The notes under the pieces are model-generated. The model was not told the DNA's origin and did no database searches. It saw only the letters and a list, made by a program, of their open reading frames with translations. 34,017 bases of DNA from Deltaproteobacteria bacterium (GTDB lineage Bacteria > Desulfobacterota > JADFVX01): NCBI GenBank assembly GCA_029860075.1, contig JAOUBX010000047.1:1-34017 (forward strand), in the 5' to 3' direction. The position numbers and the translations under genes are program-made. This document shows positions 7,309 through 15,493 of the stretch, piece after piece (within the stretch, counting starts at the first letter, position 1; each line of letters opens with the position of its first letter).

Positions 7309-8406
7309 ATGAAAAATGAATCAAGAACATTCAATACAATTCTCATCACCGGTGGCGCCGGCTTTATAGGGTCCAATTTTGTTCGTTACATACTGTCAAC
7401 ACATCCTGATTGCAAGGTAATCAATCTCGACAAGTTAACCTATGCCGGAAATTTTGAAAACCTGAGAGAGATTGACAACAGCAATAACTACTCTTTTGTA
7501 AAAGGTGACATCTGTGATAAAGAGCTTGCAGAAGCGCTCCTGTCGGGAACTCATGAAGTTTTCAGAAAATGGAAAAAAAAAGGACAAACAGGTATTGACT
7601 GTATCATCAATTTTGCAGCCGAATCTCACGTAGACCGCTCCATACTCGGTCCCGAAGAATTCCTTAATACTAATATTATGGGAACATTTACCCTTCTTGA
7701 AGCAGCCCGCAAGCACTGGGAGGAAAACGATAATAAATATTTCCTCCATGTCAGTACCGATGAAGTTTACGGTTCCCTGGGAGAAAAGGGATATTTTACA
7801 GAGGAAACCCCCTATGCTCCGAACAGCCCCTATTCGGCATCAAAAGCGGCATCCGATCATCTTGTCAGAGCTTATCACCACACATATAAACTGAATACTA
7901 TAACGACAAACTGTTCAAACAATTACGGCCCCTATCAGTTTCCTGAAAAACTTATCCCTCTTATGATCCTCAATGCCCTGGAAGGAAAACCGCTTCCTGT
8001 TTATGGAGACGGCAAAAATGTAAGGGATTGGCTCTTTGTAGATGATCACTGTAGCGCCATTGATAGAGTTCTCCATTATGGAAGAAATGGGGAGACCTAC
8101 AATATCGGTGGCAATAATGAATGGAAAAACATCGATATCGTAAATCTTATTTGCCAGGCTTTGGATGAAATGAGCCCCTCTTCCCCTTTTAAACCTCATG
8201 CATCTTTAATTACTTATGTTAAAGATCGTCCAGGTCATGACAAGCGATATGCCATCGATGCATCAAAGATGAAAGAAGAGCTCGGCTGGGAACCTGCCTA
8301 TACCTTTGAAAAAGGGATTGGGGAAACTATTATCTGGTATCTCAATAATAGGAAATGGTGCGACAAGATAAAGAGTGGTGAGTATAGGAACGACAGTAAA
8401 AAATAA
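7309..8406 (+). CDS. rmlB: dTDP-glucose 4,6-dehydratase
   Basis: Converts dTDP-glucose to dTDP-4-keto-6-deoxyglucose with a tightly bound NAD, the second rhamnose step. The 365-residue extended SDR has TGGAGFIGS at 14-22, the catalytic T150-D151-E152 (STDEVYG), Y175-x3-K179 (YSASK) and the substrate segment NNYGPYQFPEKLIPL. The length is normal. It follows rmlD after 45 bp, which hold the stem-loop and a GCAGGAG ribosome-binding site. The order A-C-D-B completes the pathway. rmlB is last in the operon, and the base composition becomes more A+T-rich right after it. Confidence 0.97.
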   Translation: MKNESRTFNTILITGGAGFIGSNFVRYILSTHPDCKVINLDKLTYAGNFENLREIDNSNNYSFVKGDICDKELAEALLSGTHEVFRKWKKKGQTGIDCIINFAAESHVDRSILGPEEFLNTNIMGTFTLLEAARKHWEENDNKYFLHVSTDEVYGSLGEKGYFTEETPYAPNSPYSASKAASDHLVRAYHHTYKLNTITTNCSNNYGPYQFPEKLIPLMILNALEGKPLPVYGDGKNVRDWLFVDDHCSAIDRVLHYGRNGETYNIGGNNEWKNIDIVNLICQALDEMSPSSPFKPHASLITYVKDRPGHDKRYAIDASKMKEELGWEPAYTFEKGIGETIIWYLNNRKWCDKIKSGEYRNDSKK

Positions 8407-8582
8407 TATGACATTTTGCTCCATATATTCATATTCTGCTATTAGTACACACTCTATAAACCATACTCATGGGAGGCATTAAAGGAACCAATTATAGGCC
8501 CTTAATAACTTCAGGATTAAAACTGTACTATAAGGGAAAAAGAACTCCCAGGTTGTAAAAACATCTTTTCTCATGCCTCTCA

Positions 8583-8770
8583 CTGTGGTAATATCCTGCC
8601 TTTGTTTATAGGGATTTTGCAGAATCATCCCATTATAATAATAAATTTATTTCATCAGTGAAAAATGGGGTAATGGGAATCATAAATTTAAAACTTTCCG
8701 GTGGGCCTTACCTGCCTTTTTTTTCGGCTATAACATTTCTATTCATCTGCCAGGCAATTTACATTCAGGA
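8583..8770 (+). repeat. Diverged direct repeat, copy 2
   Basis: This is the second copy of the block at 3974-4155, lying 180 bp after rmlB. It keeps the upstream landmarks CTGTGGTA and GGGAT...CATCCC, the ATGGGAAT start and the identical 18-mer at 8711-8728, but has lost the AAGGAGG: the start is preceded by AATGGGGTA instead. The copies differ by many substitutions and small indels, so the duplication is old. Confidence 0.65.
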
Positions 8771-8861
8771 ATCTAACTCAGCAGAAATGGAGAACGGCAC
8801 AGTATCCTGTCAGAAGAAAGATTGTATCCTATCCCTAGCAGATTATTCCCCGAATCATTGA
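8673..8861 (+). pseudogene. Remnant of a PorV-like outer-membrane gene (signal peptide only)
   Basis: A 62-codon open frame (or 67 codons from a GTG at 8658) whose N-terminus parallels that of the intact barrel gene at 4061: MGI...LPFFSA...FICQA in both. After the signal peptide the sequence shows none of the GLGGAY or NPAG barrel motifs and stops after about 30 residues. The Shine-Dalgarno sequence is degraded. I read it as the 5' end of a duplicated gene whose body was lost. A tiny secreted peptide is possible but less likely. Confidence 0.55.
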
Positions 8862-8970
8862 TAGCTACTTTGGGCAAATAATATCCTGATGAAGGAATCA
8901 GCAAAGAGGGTTTCGGAGGCTTATCTATATTTTCAAGAAAACATTTTAATTTTTAAATTAAATACTTCTA

Positions 8971-8981
8971 AAACTGACTTA
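8971..8981 (+). repeat. AAACTGACTTA element, copy 1 (upstream of the MarR-type gene)
   Basis: The 11-mer AAACTGACTTA recurs exactly at 10885-10895. Flanking bases are also alike: a TTAAATA-type run and TCT just before, and ATGGATTT a little after. Both copies lie in gene-free DNA 65-125 bp before a start codon. They could be a shared regulator site, perhaps for the adjacent MarR-type protein, or chance similarity in A+T-rich DNA. Confidence 0.3.
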
Positions 8982-9020
8982 ATGGATTTAGTTTACTAGT
9001 GGATTTTGAATTGAATTTAT

Positions 9021-9049
9021 TTGACTTAACAACTTTATAGCCCTATATT
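9021..9049 (+). promoter_or_regulatory. Predicted sigma-70-type promoter of the MarR-type regulator
   Basis: TTGACT at 9021-9026 and TATATT at 9044-9049 are separated by an ideal 17 bp. Transcription would start near 9056, about 48 nt before the first candidate start codon at 9104. This is the clearest promoter at the left boundary of the glycan cluster. Confidence 0.6.
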
Positions 9050-9103
9050 AGTTCAGAACTTGAACGCACGTATATTTCTAAGCATACTACTCTGCCTGAA
9101 TAA

Positions 9104-9451
9104 ATGGAAATGAATGAGTATCACTTAAAACTTCTAAAAGAGTTGTCTAAAAACAGTTCTTTATCTCAGCGTGACCTTTCTAAAAAGCTCGGTTTGAGTT
9201 TAGGGAAGGTTAATTATGTTATCAATGCTCTTCTGGATAAAGGACTTGTGAAGGCAGAGAAATTTAAAAACTCCAGACATAAACTAGCTTATATGTATCA
9301 CCTTACTCAGGAAGGAATCAAAAAAAAGGTTGATTTGAGCTCCAGCTTCTTGCAAAAGAAAATAAGTGAGTATGATGCCCTGAAAATGGAGATTGAGGAA
9401 CTAAAAGCAGAGCTTGATGTTGACAGTGCTAATTCAGATGAGAAAAGGTAA
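9104..9451 (+). CDS. MarR-family, exopolysaccharide-associated transcriptional regulator
   Basis: The 115-residue protein has a winged helix-turn-helix at about residues 5-72: SQRDLSKKLGLSLGKVNYVI is the helix-turn-helix, GLVKAEKF leads to the wing, and YHLTQEGIKKK closes it. A C-terminal helix (about 80-105, with heptad-like EYDALKMEIEELKAEL) probably dimerises. Short MarR-like proteins of this type are often the first gene of proteobacterial exopolysaccharide loci, which matches its place ahead of the cluster. It probably controls the downstream genes or itself. The start is either ATG 9104 or ATG 9110; no strong Shine-Dalgarno distinguishes them. Confidence 0.8.
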   Translation: MEMNEYHLKLLKELSKNSSLSQRDLSKKLGLSLGKVNYVINALLDKGLVKAEKFKNSRHKLAYMYHLTQEGIKKKVDLSSSFLQKKISEYDALKMEIEELKAELDVDSANSDEKR

Positions 9452-9601
9452 CGTTAATATCTGAAGAAAAATTCATACTACTTTTGTTTATTAAGAGATT
9501 ATTTTTACTATTTCGTAATGATTTGTAGCTGATTTCTCTGATCCACCTTAAAAACTAAGAACAAGGTTATTATTTTGCGGTAAGATCATATTGGGAGTGA
9601 G

Positions 9602-10816
9602 TTGATTGTGTTAAACACAGATGTTCTTATTGTTGGTGGAGGAATAATTGGTCTTTCTATCTTAAATGAGTTTAATAAAAGGCACCCTGATTTAAATATC
9701 ATATTATTAGAAAAAGAAGCTTCCTTAGCGAGACACGCAAGCGGCAGAAACAGTGGTGTAATTCACGCAGGATTCTATTATACGCCGGACAGTTTAAAAG
9801 CAGCCTTCACTGTCGAAGGAAACAAACTTTTAACAGAGTATTGTTTGGCAAATGGAATTGCCATTAACAGATGCGGGAAAGTAGTTGTTACAAGGAACGA
9901 TAAAGAACTTGACACACTGTATGAATTAAAAAAGAGGGGCGATCAAAATGGTGTGAATCTAGAACTTATAGATGACGCTCAATTAAAGGAGCTAGAGTAT
10001 AATGCTAATACATATCTTAAGGCCTTGTACTCGCCTACAACATCTACTGTAAATCCAGCAGAAGTAGTCAATCATTTAGGTGAAAATTTAAATAAGAAAA
10101 AGGGAATTAATATTCTTTTGAGCGAAAAGTTTATAGATCGGGAAAATGCAGCGGTTGTGAGAACCAATAATCAGAGAATTAAGTATAAGTATTTAATCAA
10201 TACAGCAGGGCTTTATGCAGATAAAATAGCTCATCAATTTGGTGTTGGTAGCAAATATGTTCTCATTCCTTTTAAAGGGCTCTATCTCGAATATAAAGAC
10301 CATAATCTCGTAAGTAAACATGTATACCCCGTTCCTGATTTGAACAATCCTTTTTTAGGGCTCCATATCACCAAGACTGTCACTAATAAGGTGAAAATAG
10401 GTCCAACCGCAATTCCGGTTTTCTGGAGAGAAAATTATCATGGTCTCTCCAACTTTAACATGAAAGAGTTTCTGGAAATTTTTTCCTCGGAACTAAAGTT
10501 ATTTTACGCAAATGATTTCAATTTCAGGAAGGTTGCTTTTCAGGAAATCAAAAAGTATTTCAAGAGACACCTTATTAAACAATCTTCCCAATTGGTAAAA
10601 AAAATAGATGTGAAAAAATTTGGTGACTTTTTAAGGCCAGGTATAAGGGCACAACTGCTAGACAGAGGTCAAAAAAAGCTGGTAATGGACTTTGTCGTAG
10701 AACATGGAGAGAACTCTACGCATGTATTAAATGCTGTGTCTCCAGCATTTACATGCGCATTTTCTTTTAGCAAATTCATCGTTGATTCAATCGAAAAAAA
10801 CTGGCACTTGAAATAG
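9602..10816 (+). CDS. FAD-dependent oxidoreductase, L-2-hydroxyglutarate oxidase (LhgO) family
   Basis: A DAO-fold flavoprotein of 404 residues. The FAD-binding GGGIIGLS is near the N-terminus (about 12-19), followed by LLEKEASLARHASGRN and the LhgO-type segment SGVIHAGFYYTPDSLKA (51-67). Near the C-terminus is LRPGIRAQLLD, also typical of LhgO. Known relatives oxidise L-2-hydroxyglutarate to 2-oxoglutarate and pass electrons to the quinone pool. In a glycan locus it may act on a sugar-acid or hydroxy-acid intermediate instead; that is inference. The start is TTG 9602 or GTG 9608, with GGAG at 9594-9597; GTG has the more usual spacing. It is separated by about 150 bp on both sides, so membership of the downstream operon is not certain. 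Confidence 0.8.
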   Translation: MIVLNTDVLIVGGGIIGLSILNEFNKRHPDLNIILLEKEASLARHASGRNSGVIHAGFYYTPDSLKAAFTVEGNKLLTEYCLANGIAINRCGKVVVTRNDKELDTLYELKKRGDQNGVNLELIDDAQLKELEYNANTYLKALYSPTTSTVNPAEVVNHLGENLNKKKGINILLSEKFIDRENAAVVRTNNQRIKYKYLINTAGLYADKIAHQFGVGSKYVLIPFKGLYLEYKDHNLVSKHVYPVPDLNNPFLGLHITKTVTNKVKIGPTAIPVFWRENYHGLSNFNMKEFLEIFSSELKLFYANDFNFRKVAFQEIKKYFKRHLIKQSSQLVKKIDVKKFGDFLRPGIRAQLLDRGQKKLVMDFVVEHGENSTHVLNAVSPAFTCAFSFSKFIVDSIEKNWHLK

Positions 10817-10884
10817 CTTTATTGAAATATTTAATCCGAACAAGGAAAGATCTTTTCAGAAAATTATTTTATTAAATATATCTC

Positions 10885-10895
10885 AAACTGACTTA
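10885..10895 (+). repeat. AAACTGACTTA element, copy 2 (upstream of the class III aminotransferase)
   Basis: Exact copy of the 11-mer at 8971-8981, with a similar TTAAATA run before it and CATGGATTTT after. It lies 65 bp before the first gene of the long overlapping operon, in a 143-bp gap where no consensus promoter was obvious. It may mark the operon's control region. Confidence 0.3.
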
Positions 10896-10959
10896 TAACC
10901 ATTTCATGGATTTTGGGATTTTAAACATAATATTATGAATTACATTACAGGGGTAAAGT

Positions 10960-12270
10960 GTGAACTCAGGACAGCAGTTATGGAATAAAGCAGTAAATGT
11001 AATTCCCGGAGGTAATGGTCTTTTATCTAAACGACCGGACCGTTATGCTCCAGATATTTGGCCAACATATTTTAGTAAAGCTAAAGGGGTTAATATCTGG
11101 GATCTCGACGGAAACCGATATATAGATATGTCCTATATGGGCATAGGTACGGCAATCCTCGGCTACAGTGATAATGACGTTGATAATGCTGTTAAACTTG
11201 CTATAGATGAAGGTGTGAATACTACACTTAATGCACCTGAAGAGTTTTATTTAGCTGAGAAACTTTTAGAATTAAATCCTTTTGCTGGTAGCGTAAAATT
11301 TGCCCGAAGCGGTGCTGAAGCAATGACTATAGCTATTCGAATTGCGAGGGCTTATACAGGAAAGTGTAAAGTAGCTTTTAGTGGCTATCATGGCTGGAGT
11401 GACTGGTATCTTGCTGCAAATCTAGCAGGTATCGATAATCTTGAGGGTCATTTGCTACCCGGATTACCTCCAAAAGGAGTTCCAAATGAATTAATCAACA
11501 CATCAATGCCTTTTGAGTACAACAACATCAATGAGCTAAAAGCTTTGATAATGAAGAATCCCGATGTGGGTGTGATTGTTATTGAAGGTGCGCGGCATAA
11601 TCTTCCATCTTTAGAATTTTTAAATGAAATTGCTTTGATAGCAAGCGAAAAAAATATTGTTGTAATCGTTGATGAAATCACTTCCGGATGGAGGATAACC
11701 GATGGAGGTGTATACAAAACAACTGGTTTTGTACCTGACATCGTTGTTTATGGCAAAGCACTTGGAAATGGCTTCGCTATTTCTGCTACCGTTGGCAAGA
11801 AGACAATAATGGACGTTGCTCAGGATACTTTTATCAGTAGCACTTTTTGGACGGAACGAGTTGGTTTTGTTGCGGCATTGGCCACAATTCAGAAAACAAC
11901 GGAAAATAAAGTATGGAATCACTTGATTGATATTGGAACAAAGATAGGGAAGGGCTGGAAGATACTAGCTGAAAAACATAACATTAGAATAGAAATATCA
12001 GAATTTAAACCTCTGATTACTATGAAATTTAAATATGGTGAACAAAATGCATCTATAGAAACACTCTTTACACAGGAGATGCTTAAACGGGGGTACCTTG
12101 CTACAACGAGTGTTTATGCTTCTTATGCTCACACGGTAGAGATTATTGAAGAATATCTGGCTAATGTTAGCAAAGTATTTGAGATAATTTCTCAAGCCAT
12201 TCATAACGATACCGTATCAAAAATGCTGGAAACAAGAATTAAGGAAGGGGGCTTCAAGCGACTGACGTGA
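10960..12270 (+). CDS. Class III PLP aminotransferase (glutamate-1-semialdehyde aminomutase-like)
   Basis: The 436-residue product belongs to the fold-type I, class III transaminases closest to HemL: the N-terminus has VIPGGNG, then SGAEAMTIAIRIARAYTGK, SGYHGWSD, VDEITSGWR with the PLP-binding D238, and the Schiff-base lysine K266 in YGKALGNG. A true HemL would be expected in a heme context, not at the head of a sugar operon. Here it probably aminates a sugar or a small acyl substituent. The GTG start at 10960 follows GGGGTAAA. Its stop overlaps the GTG of the next gene (GTGA), so it is translationally coupled to the LegB-like dehydratase. Confidence 0.85.
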   Translation: MNSGQQLWNKAVNVIPGGNGLLSKRPDRYAPDIWPTYFSKAKGVNIWDLDGNRYIDMSYMGIGTAILGYSDNDVDNAVKLAIDEGVNTTLNAPEEFYLAEKLLELNPFAGSVKFARSGAEAMTIAIRIARAYTGKCKVAFSGYHGWSDWYLAANLAGIDNLEGHLLPGLPPKGVPNELINTSMPFEYNNINELKALIMKNPDVGVIVIEGARHNLPSLEFLNEIALIASEKNIVVIVDEITSGWRITDGGVYKTTGFVPDIVVYGKALGNGFAISATVGKKTIMDVAQDTFISSTFWTERVGFVAALATIQKTTENKVWNHLIDIGTKIGKGWKILAEKHNIRIEISEFKPLITMKFKYGEQNASIETLFTQEMLKRGYLATTSVYASYAHTVEIIEEYLANVSKVFEIISQAIHNDTVSKMLETRIKEGGFKRLT

Positions 12271-13253
12271 AAAATGTATTGGTTACTGGTGCAGATGGAT
12301 TTATAGGAAGCCACCTTACTGAAATGCTATTATCCGAAGGTTATAATGTCAAAGCATTTGTTATGTATAATTCTTTTAACTCAAGGGGATGGATTGATAC
12401 TTTTTCAGAGGATAAACAAGCAAAGATAGAAACCTTTGCTGGAGACATCCGGGACCCAAATGGTGTCAGAGAAGCTGTGAAAGGTGTAGATACTGTTTTC
12501 CATTTGGCTGCATTAATTGGCATTCCTTATTCTTATCACTCTCCTGATTCTTATATAGATACAAATATTAAAGGAACATTAAATGTGCTTCAGGCTTCCA
12601 GAGATTACAATGTTGGACGAATTATTGTCACCTCTACCTCGGAAGTTTATGGTACTGCTCAATATGTTCCTATAGATGAAAAACACCCCTATCAAGGTCA
12701 ATCCCCCTATTCGGCTTCCAAAATAGGTGCCGATAAAATAGCAGAGTCATTTTTCCGCTCTTTTAATGCACCGGTGGTGATAGCCAGACCGTTCAACACT
12801 TACGGACCCCGACAGTCTGCACGTGCAGTTATTCCAACAATTATCACCCAATTATTAACGGGCAAGAAGGAAATTAAGCTAGGTTCACTTCATCCTACAA
12901 GGGATTTGAATTATGTTGAGGATACCTGTCGAGGATTTGTTGCACTTGCAAAATCTGACAAGGTTATTGGTAAAGAAATCAATATCGGCACGGGAAAGGA
13001 AATATCCATAGGGGCTCTAACAGACTTGCTAATTGAACTTACAGGTTCAAGGGTAAAAATAATTTCAGATGATCATAGAGTGAGACCTGAAAAGAGTGAA
13101 GTAGAAAGACTCCTTTGCGATAACACTTTAATAACTGATTTGACAGGATGGGAACCTGATATTTCACTGGAAGAGGGCCTGCTTAGAACAACTGAGTGGT
13201 TTAGAAACGAAAATAATATAGCCCATTACAAGAGTGACATATACAATGTCTAA
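12267..13253 (+). CDS. legB: NDP-N-acetylglucosamine 4,6-dehydratase, LegB-like
   Basis: An extended SDR of 328 aa that should remove water from a UDP- or GDP-GlcNAc type substrate to give the 4-keto-6-deoxy sugar, the first committed step towards legionaminic acid-type sugars. Visible are TGADGFIGSH at 7-16, the substrate segment YNSFNSRGW at 34-42, HLAALIGIPYSYHSPDSY, TSTSEVYGTAQYVPIDE at 122-138, and the catalytic Y148-x3-K152 (YSASK). YNSFNS and the PYSYHSPDSY stretch closely match what I recall of LegB proteins. The GTG start overlaps the previous stop, and its end overlaps the LegC-like gene by eight bases. Confidence 0.88.
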   Translation: MKNVLVTGADGFIGSHLTEMLLSEGYNVKAFVMYNSFNSRGWIDTFSEDKQAKIETFAGDIRDPNGVREAVKGVDTVFHLAALIGIPYSYHSPDSYIDTNIKGTLNVLQASRDYNVGRIIVTSTSEVYGTAQYVPIDEKHPYQGQSPYSASKIGADKIAESFFRSFNAPVVIARPFNTYGPRQSARAVIPTIITQLLTGKKEIKLGSLHPTRDLNYVEDTCRGFVALAKSDKVIGKEINIGTGKEISIGALTDLLIELTGSRVKIISDDHRVRPEKSEVERLLCDNTLITDLTGWEPDISLEEGLLRTTEWFRNENNIAHYKSDIYNV

Positions 13254-14436
13254 TAATAAAACTTTGAGGATTTCTCTTTCAGAGCCATCAATCTCAGGTA
13301 ATGAATGGAAATATGTAAAAGAATGCCTCGATACAGGATGGGTTTCCACTGCAGGTAAATTTGTAGACCTTTTTGAGAGAAAGATTTGTGAATATACAAA
13401 TTCCGGGCATGCTGTAGCCTGTATTAACGGGACCTCTGCCCTGCATATTGCATTAAGAGTTGTTGGTGTACAATCAGGAGATGAAGTCATTGTCCCTGCA
13501 CTGACATTTATAGCTCCAATTAACGCTGTCAGGTATTTAGATGCTCATCCTGTTTTTATGGATTGCGATAATTTTTATAACATTGACATTGAGAAAACAA
13601 TCAACTTCATCACAGAGGAAACAGAATTAAAAAATGGAACTACATATAATTGTAAAACCAAGCGAAGAATCTCAGCAATAATCCCGGTCCATATCTTTGG
13701 AAATGCGGTTGATTTGGAAAAACTGTTGAAATTATGCAGAGAAAGAAATATCAAAATCGTAGAAGATGCGACAGAAAGCCTTGGCTCAGTTTATACAAGA
13801 GGAGAAATTGTTAAGAAGCATACCGGAACTGTTGGTGATATTGGGTGTTATTCCTTCAATGGAAATAAAATCATTACTTCCGGTGGTGGTGGGATGATTG
13901 TAACTGATAATGAAGAATATGCTAAAAGAGCAAAGTACCTGACTACCCAGTCAAAAGATGATGCCCTTTACTTTACTCATAACGAAGTGGGATACAACTA
14001 TAGATTAACAAATATACAAGCTGCGATTGGAGTTGCTCAACTTGAACAACTACCTGAGTATATAAACATAAAGAAGAAAAATTATGAAAAATACAAATCT
14101 AAAATTGATATCATTAAAGGTTTGCATCTCTCAGAGGTACCATCTTACTCCATGTCCAACTATTGGTTTTATTGTTTGCAGGTTGAAAAAAAGGAGTATG
14201 GCATAGGAGCAAATAATTTAATGCTATACCTGAGAGAACACAATATTGATACCAGACCGGTATGGCAGCTGAACCATTTGCAAAAACCTTATCAAAATTG
14301 TCAGACTTATAAAATTGAGAATGCAAATCGATTGCAAAAAAAATCTTTAAATATTCCTTGTTCCGTAAGTTTGGATAGTATGCAGATGAAAAAAGTTTTA
14401 AATTGTATTTGTAATGCCAGCCCTATTCTTAAATAA
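13246..14436 (+). CDS. legC: PLP-dependent sugar aminotransferase, LegC-like
   Basis: A DegT/DnrJ/EryC1/StrS-family enzyme that should aminate C4 of the 4-keto sugar made by the preceding dehydratase. From the ATG at 13246 it is 396 aa. The N-terminus LSEPSISGNEWKYVKECLDT is typical of LegC. Other motifs are INGTSALHIALR, VEDATESLG with D174, and the Schiff-base K208 in SFNGNKIITSGGGG. An in-frame GTG at 13234 would add four residues, but ATG gives the normal N-terminus. The overlap with legB supports coupled synthesis of the two enzymes. Confidence 0.88.
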   Translation: MSNNKTLRISLSEPSISGNEWKYVKECLDTGWVSTAGKFVDLFERKICEYTNSGHAVACINGTSALHIALRVVGVQSGDEVIVPALTFIAPINAVRYLDAHPVFMDCDNFYNIDIEKTINFITEETELKNGTTYNCKTKRRISAIIPVHIFGNAVDLEKLLKLCRERNIKIVEDATESLGSVYTRGEIVKKHTGTVGDIGCYSFNGNKIITSGGGGMIVTDNEEYAKRAKYLTTQSKDDALYFTHNEVGYNYRLTNIQAAIGVAQLEQLPEYINIKKKNYEKYKSKIDIIKGLHLSEVPSYSMSNYWFYCLQVEKKEYGIGANNLMLYLREHNIDTRPVWQLNHLQKPYQNCQTYKIENANRLQKKSLNIPCSVSLDSMQMKKVLNCICNASPILK

Positions 14437-14457
14437 AGTATATTAAGGAGTATTATT

Positions 14458-15459
14458 ATGGGCCGTGGGCCAACTAACGAATATTTTGAGCAGATTAATG
14501 ATTCCTATGTAGAAGGAACATTAACATGTCTCAAACCGGAAACTGTTAAAAAAAGGATTAATACTGATTTTCCGTTGATCTTAAATATAGAACCTACCAA
14601 CAGTTGTAATGCCCGTTGTTATTATTGTGCTCGTGAGGAAATGGTCAAATCTCAGGGAATTAATTATTTACCATTAAATGATTTTAAAAAAATTATCAAT
14701 CAGGTCGGTGATAAAAAACTCATTATGCTAAATCTCCATAAAGATGGGGAACCTCTATTACATAAAAACCTTCCAGAAATGGTTGCCTATGTAAAACAGA
14801 AAGATGCAGCGGAAATGATACACCTCAACACTAACGGTATTTTAATTAATTCCTCTGTAGGTAAAGATATAATAAATGCTGGCATTGATGACATTACTAT
14901 CAGCGTTGACGCTGCCACTGAAGAAACTTACTACCGTTTTAAGAGAGTTAGGGGACTTGATAAACTGGAGAGAGAAATTAAAAAAGCGCTTGACTACCGG
15001 ACAAAAATTGGAAGTAAGACCATTATCCGGGTTAAGATCATGGAGTTTAACGAAATTTCAAAAGGTGAAATTGAGCTTTTCCGTAAGAAATGGACAGGTG
15101 TTGCGGATGAAGTACAGGTAACCGGTGTTCACAGTTGGAGTGGCGCCGTTGATGTTGAAGTAACAGATGAGCAGACTGCGGCAAGATTTCCCTGTGTTCT
15201 ATTGTGGTATATGCTTGCAATAAATAGTAACGGAAAAGTCGGCCTATGTAGTGTTGATTGGGATTATTCCGGTGTAGTCGGAAATATCCATACCCAAAGT
15301 ATTCGTGAGATTTGGAATGATGAGCCACTAAAAAGGATACGCAGAGCTCATTTAGATGGAATTTGGAATTGTCCTCCGGTTTGTAAGGAATGTGTAGTCT
15401 GGGTAAGTGTAGGAAATATGTGGAAGTATTTAAAAGATAGGAAGGAATTCATTGAGTGA
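14458..15459 (+). CDS. Radical SAM enzyme with SPASM-type C-terminus
   Basis: A 333-residue protein with the radical SAM cluster motif C50-x3-C54-x2-C57 (CNARCYYC), then glycine-rich and strand segments of a partial TIM barrel (LHKDGEPLLHKNLPEMV, HLNTNGILIN, ISVDAATEETY). The C-terminal part has further cysteines at 246, 264, 305, 309 and 312 with the SPASM-like context NGKVGLCSVDWDYSGVVGNI. It would bind a second Fe-S cluster there. AAGGAGT lies before the ATG. Position between legC and a glycosyltransferase/NeuB pair suggests radical chemistry on the sugar or its substituent (deoxygenation, epimerisation or dehydrogenation). The exact reaction cannot be read from sequence. Confidence 0.85.
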   Translation: MGRGPTNEYFEQINDSYVEGTLTCLKPETVKKRINTDFPLILNIEPTNSCNARCYYCAREEMVKSQGINYLPLNDFKKIINQVGDKKLIMLNLHKDGEPLLHKNLPEMVAYVKQKDAAEMIHLNTNGILINSSVGKDIINAGIDDITISVDAATEETYYRFKRVRGLDKLEREIKKALDYRTKIGSKTIIRVKIMEFNEISKGEIELFRKKWTGVADEVQVTGVHSWSGAVDVEVTDEQTAARFPCVLLWYMLAINSNGKVGLCSVDWDYSGVVGNIHTQSIREIWNDEPLKRIRRAHLDGIWNCPPVCKECVVWVSVGNMWKYLKDRKEFIE

Positions 15460-15493
15460 AAGTAGTGAACAATAATAAAGGAGGATTGTTTAC

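Noticed and set aside
8407..9600. JUMPstart/ops element (GGCGGTAGC type) for RfaH-like control of the glycan operon
   Set aside because: Looked for in the gaps before the cluster; no match was seen.
10960..12270. Assignment of the class III aminotransferase as HemL (heme biosynthesis)
   Set aside because: Family resemblance is clear, but its place at the head of a LegB/LegC operon with overlapping codons argues for a glycan role.
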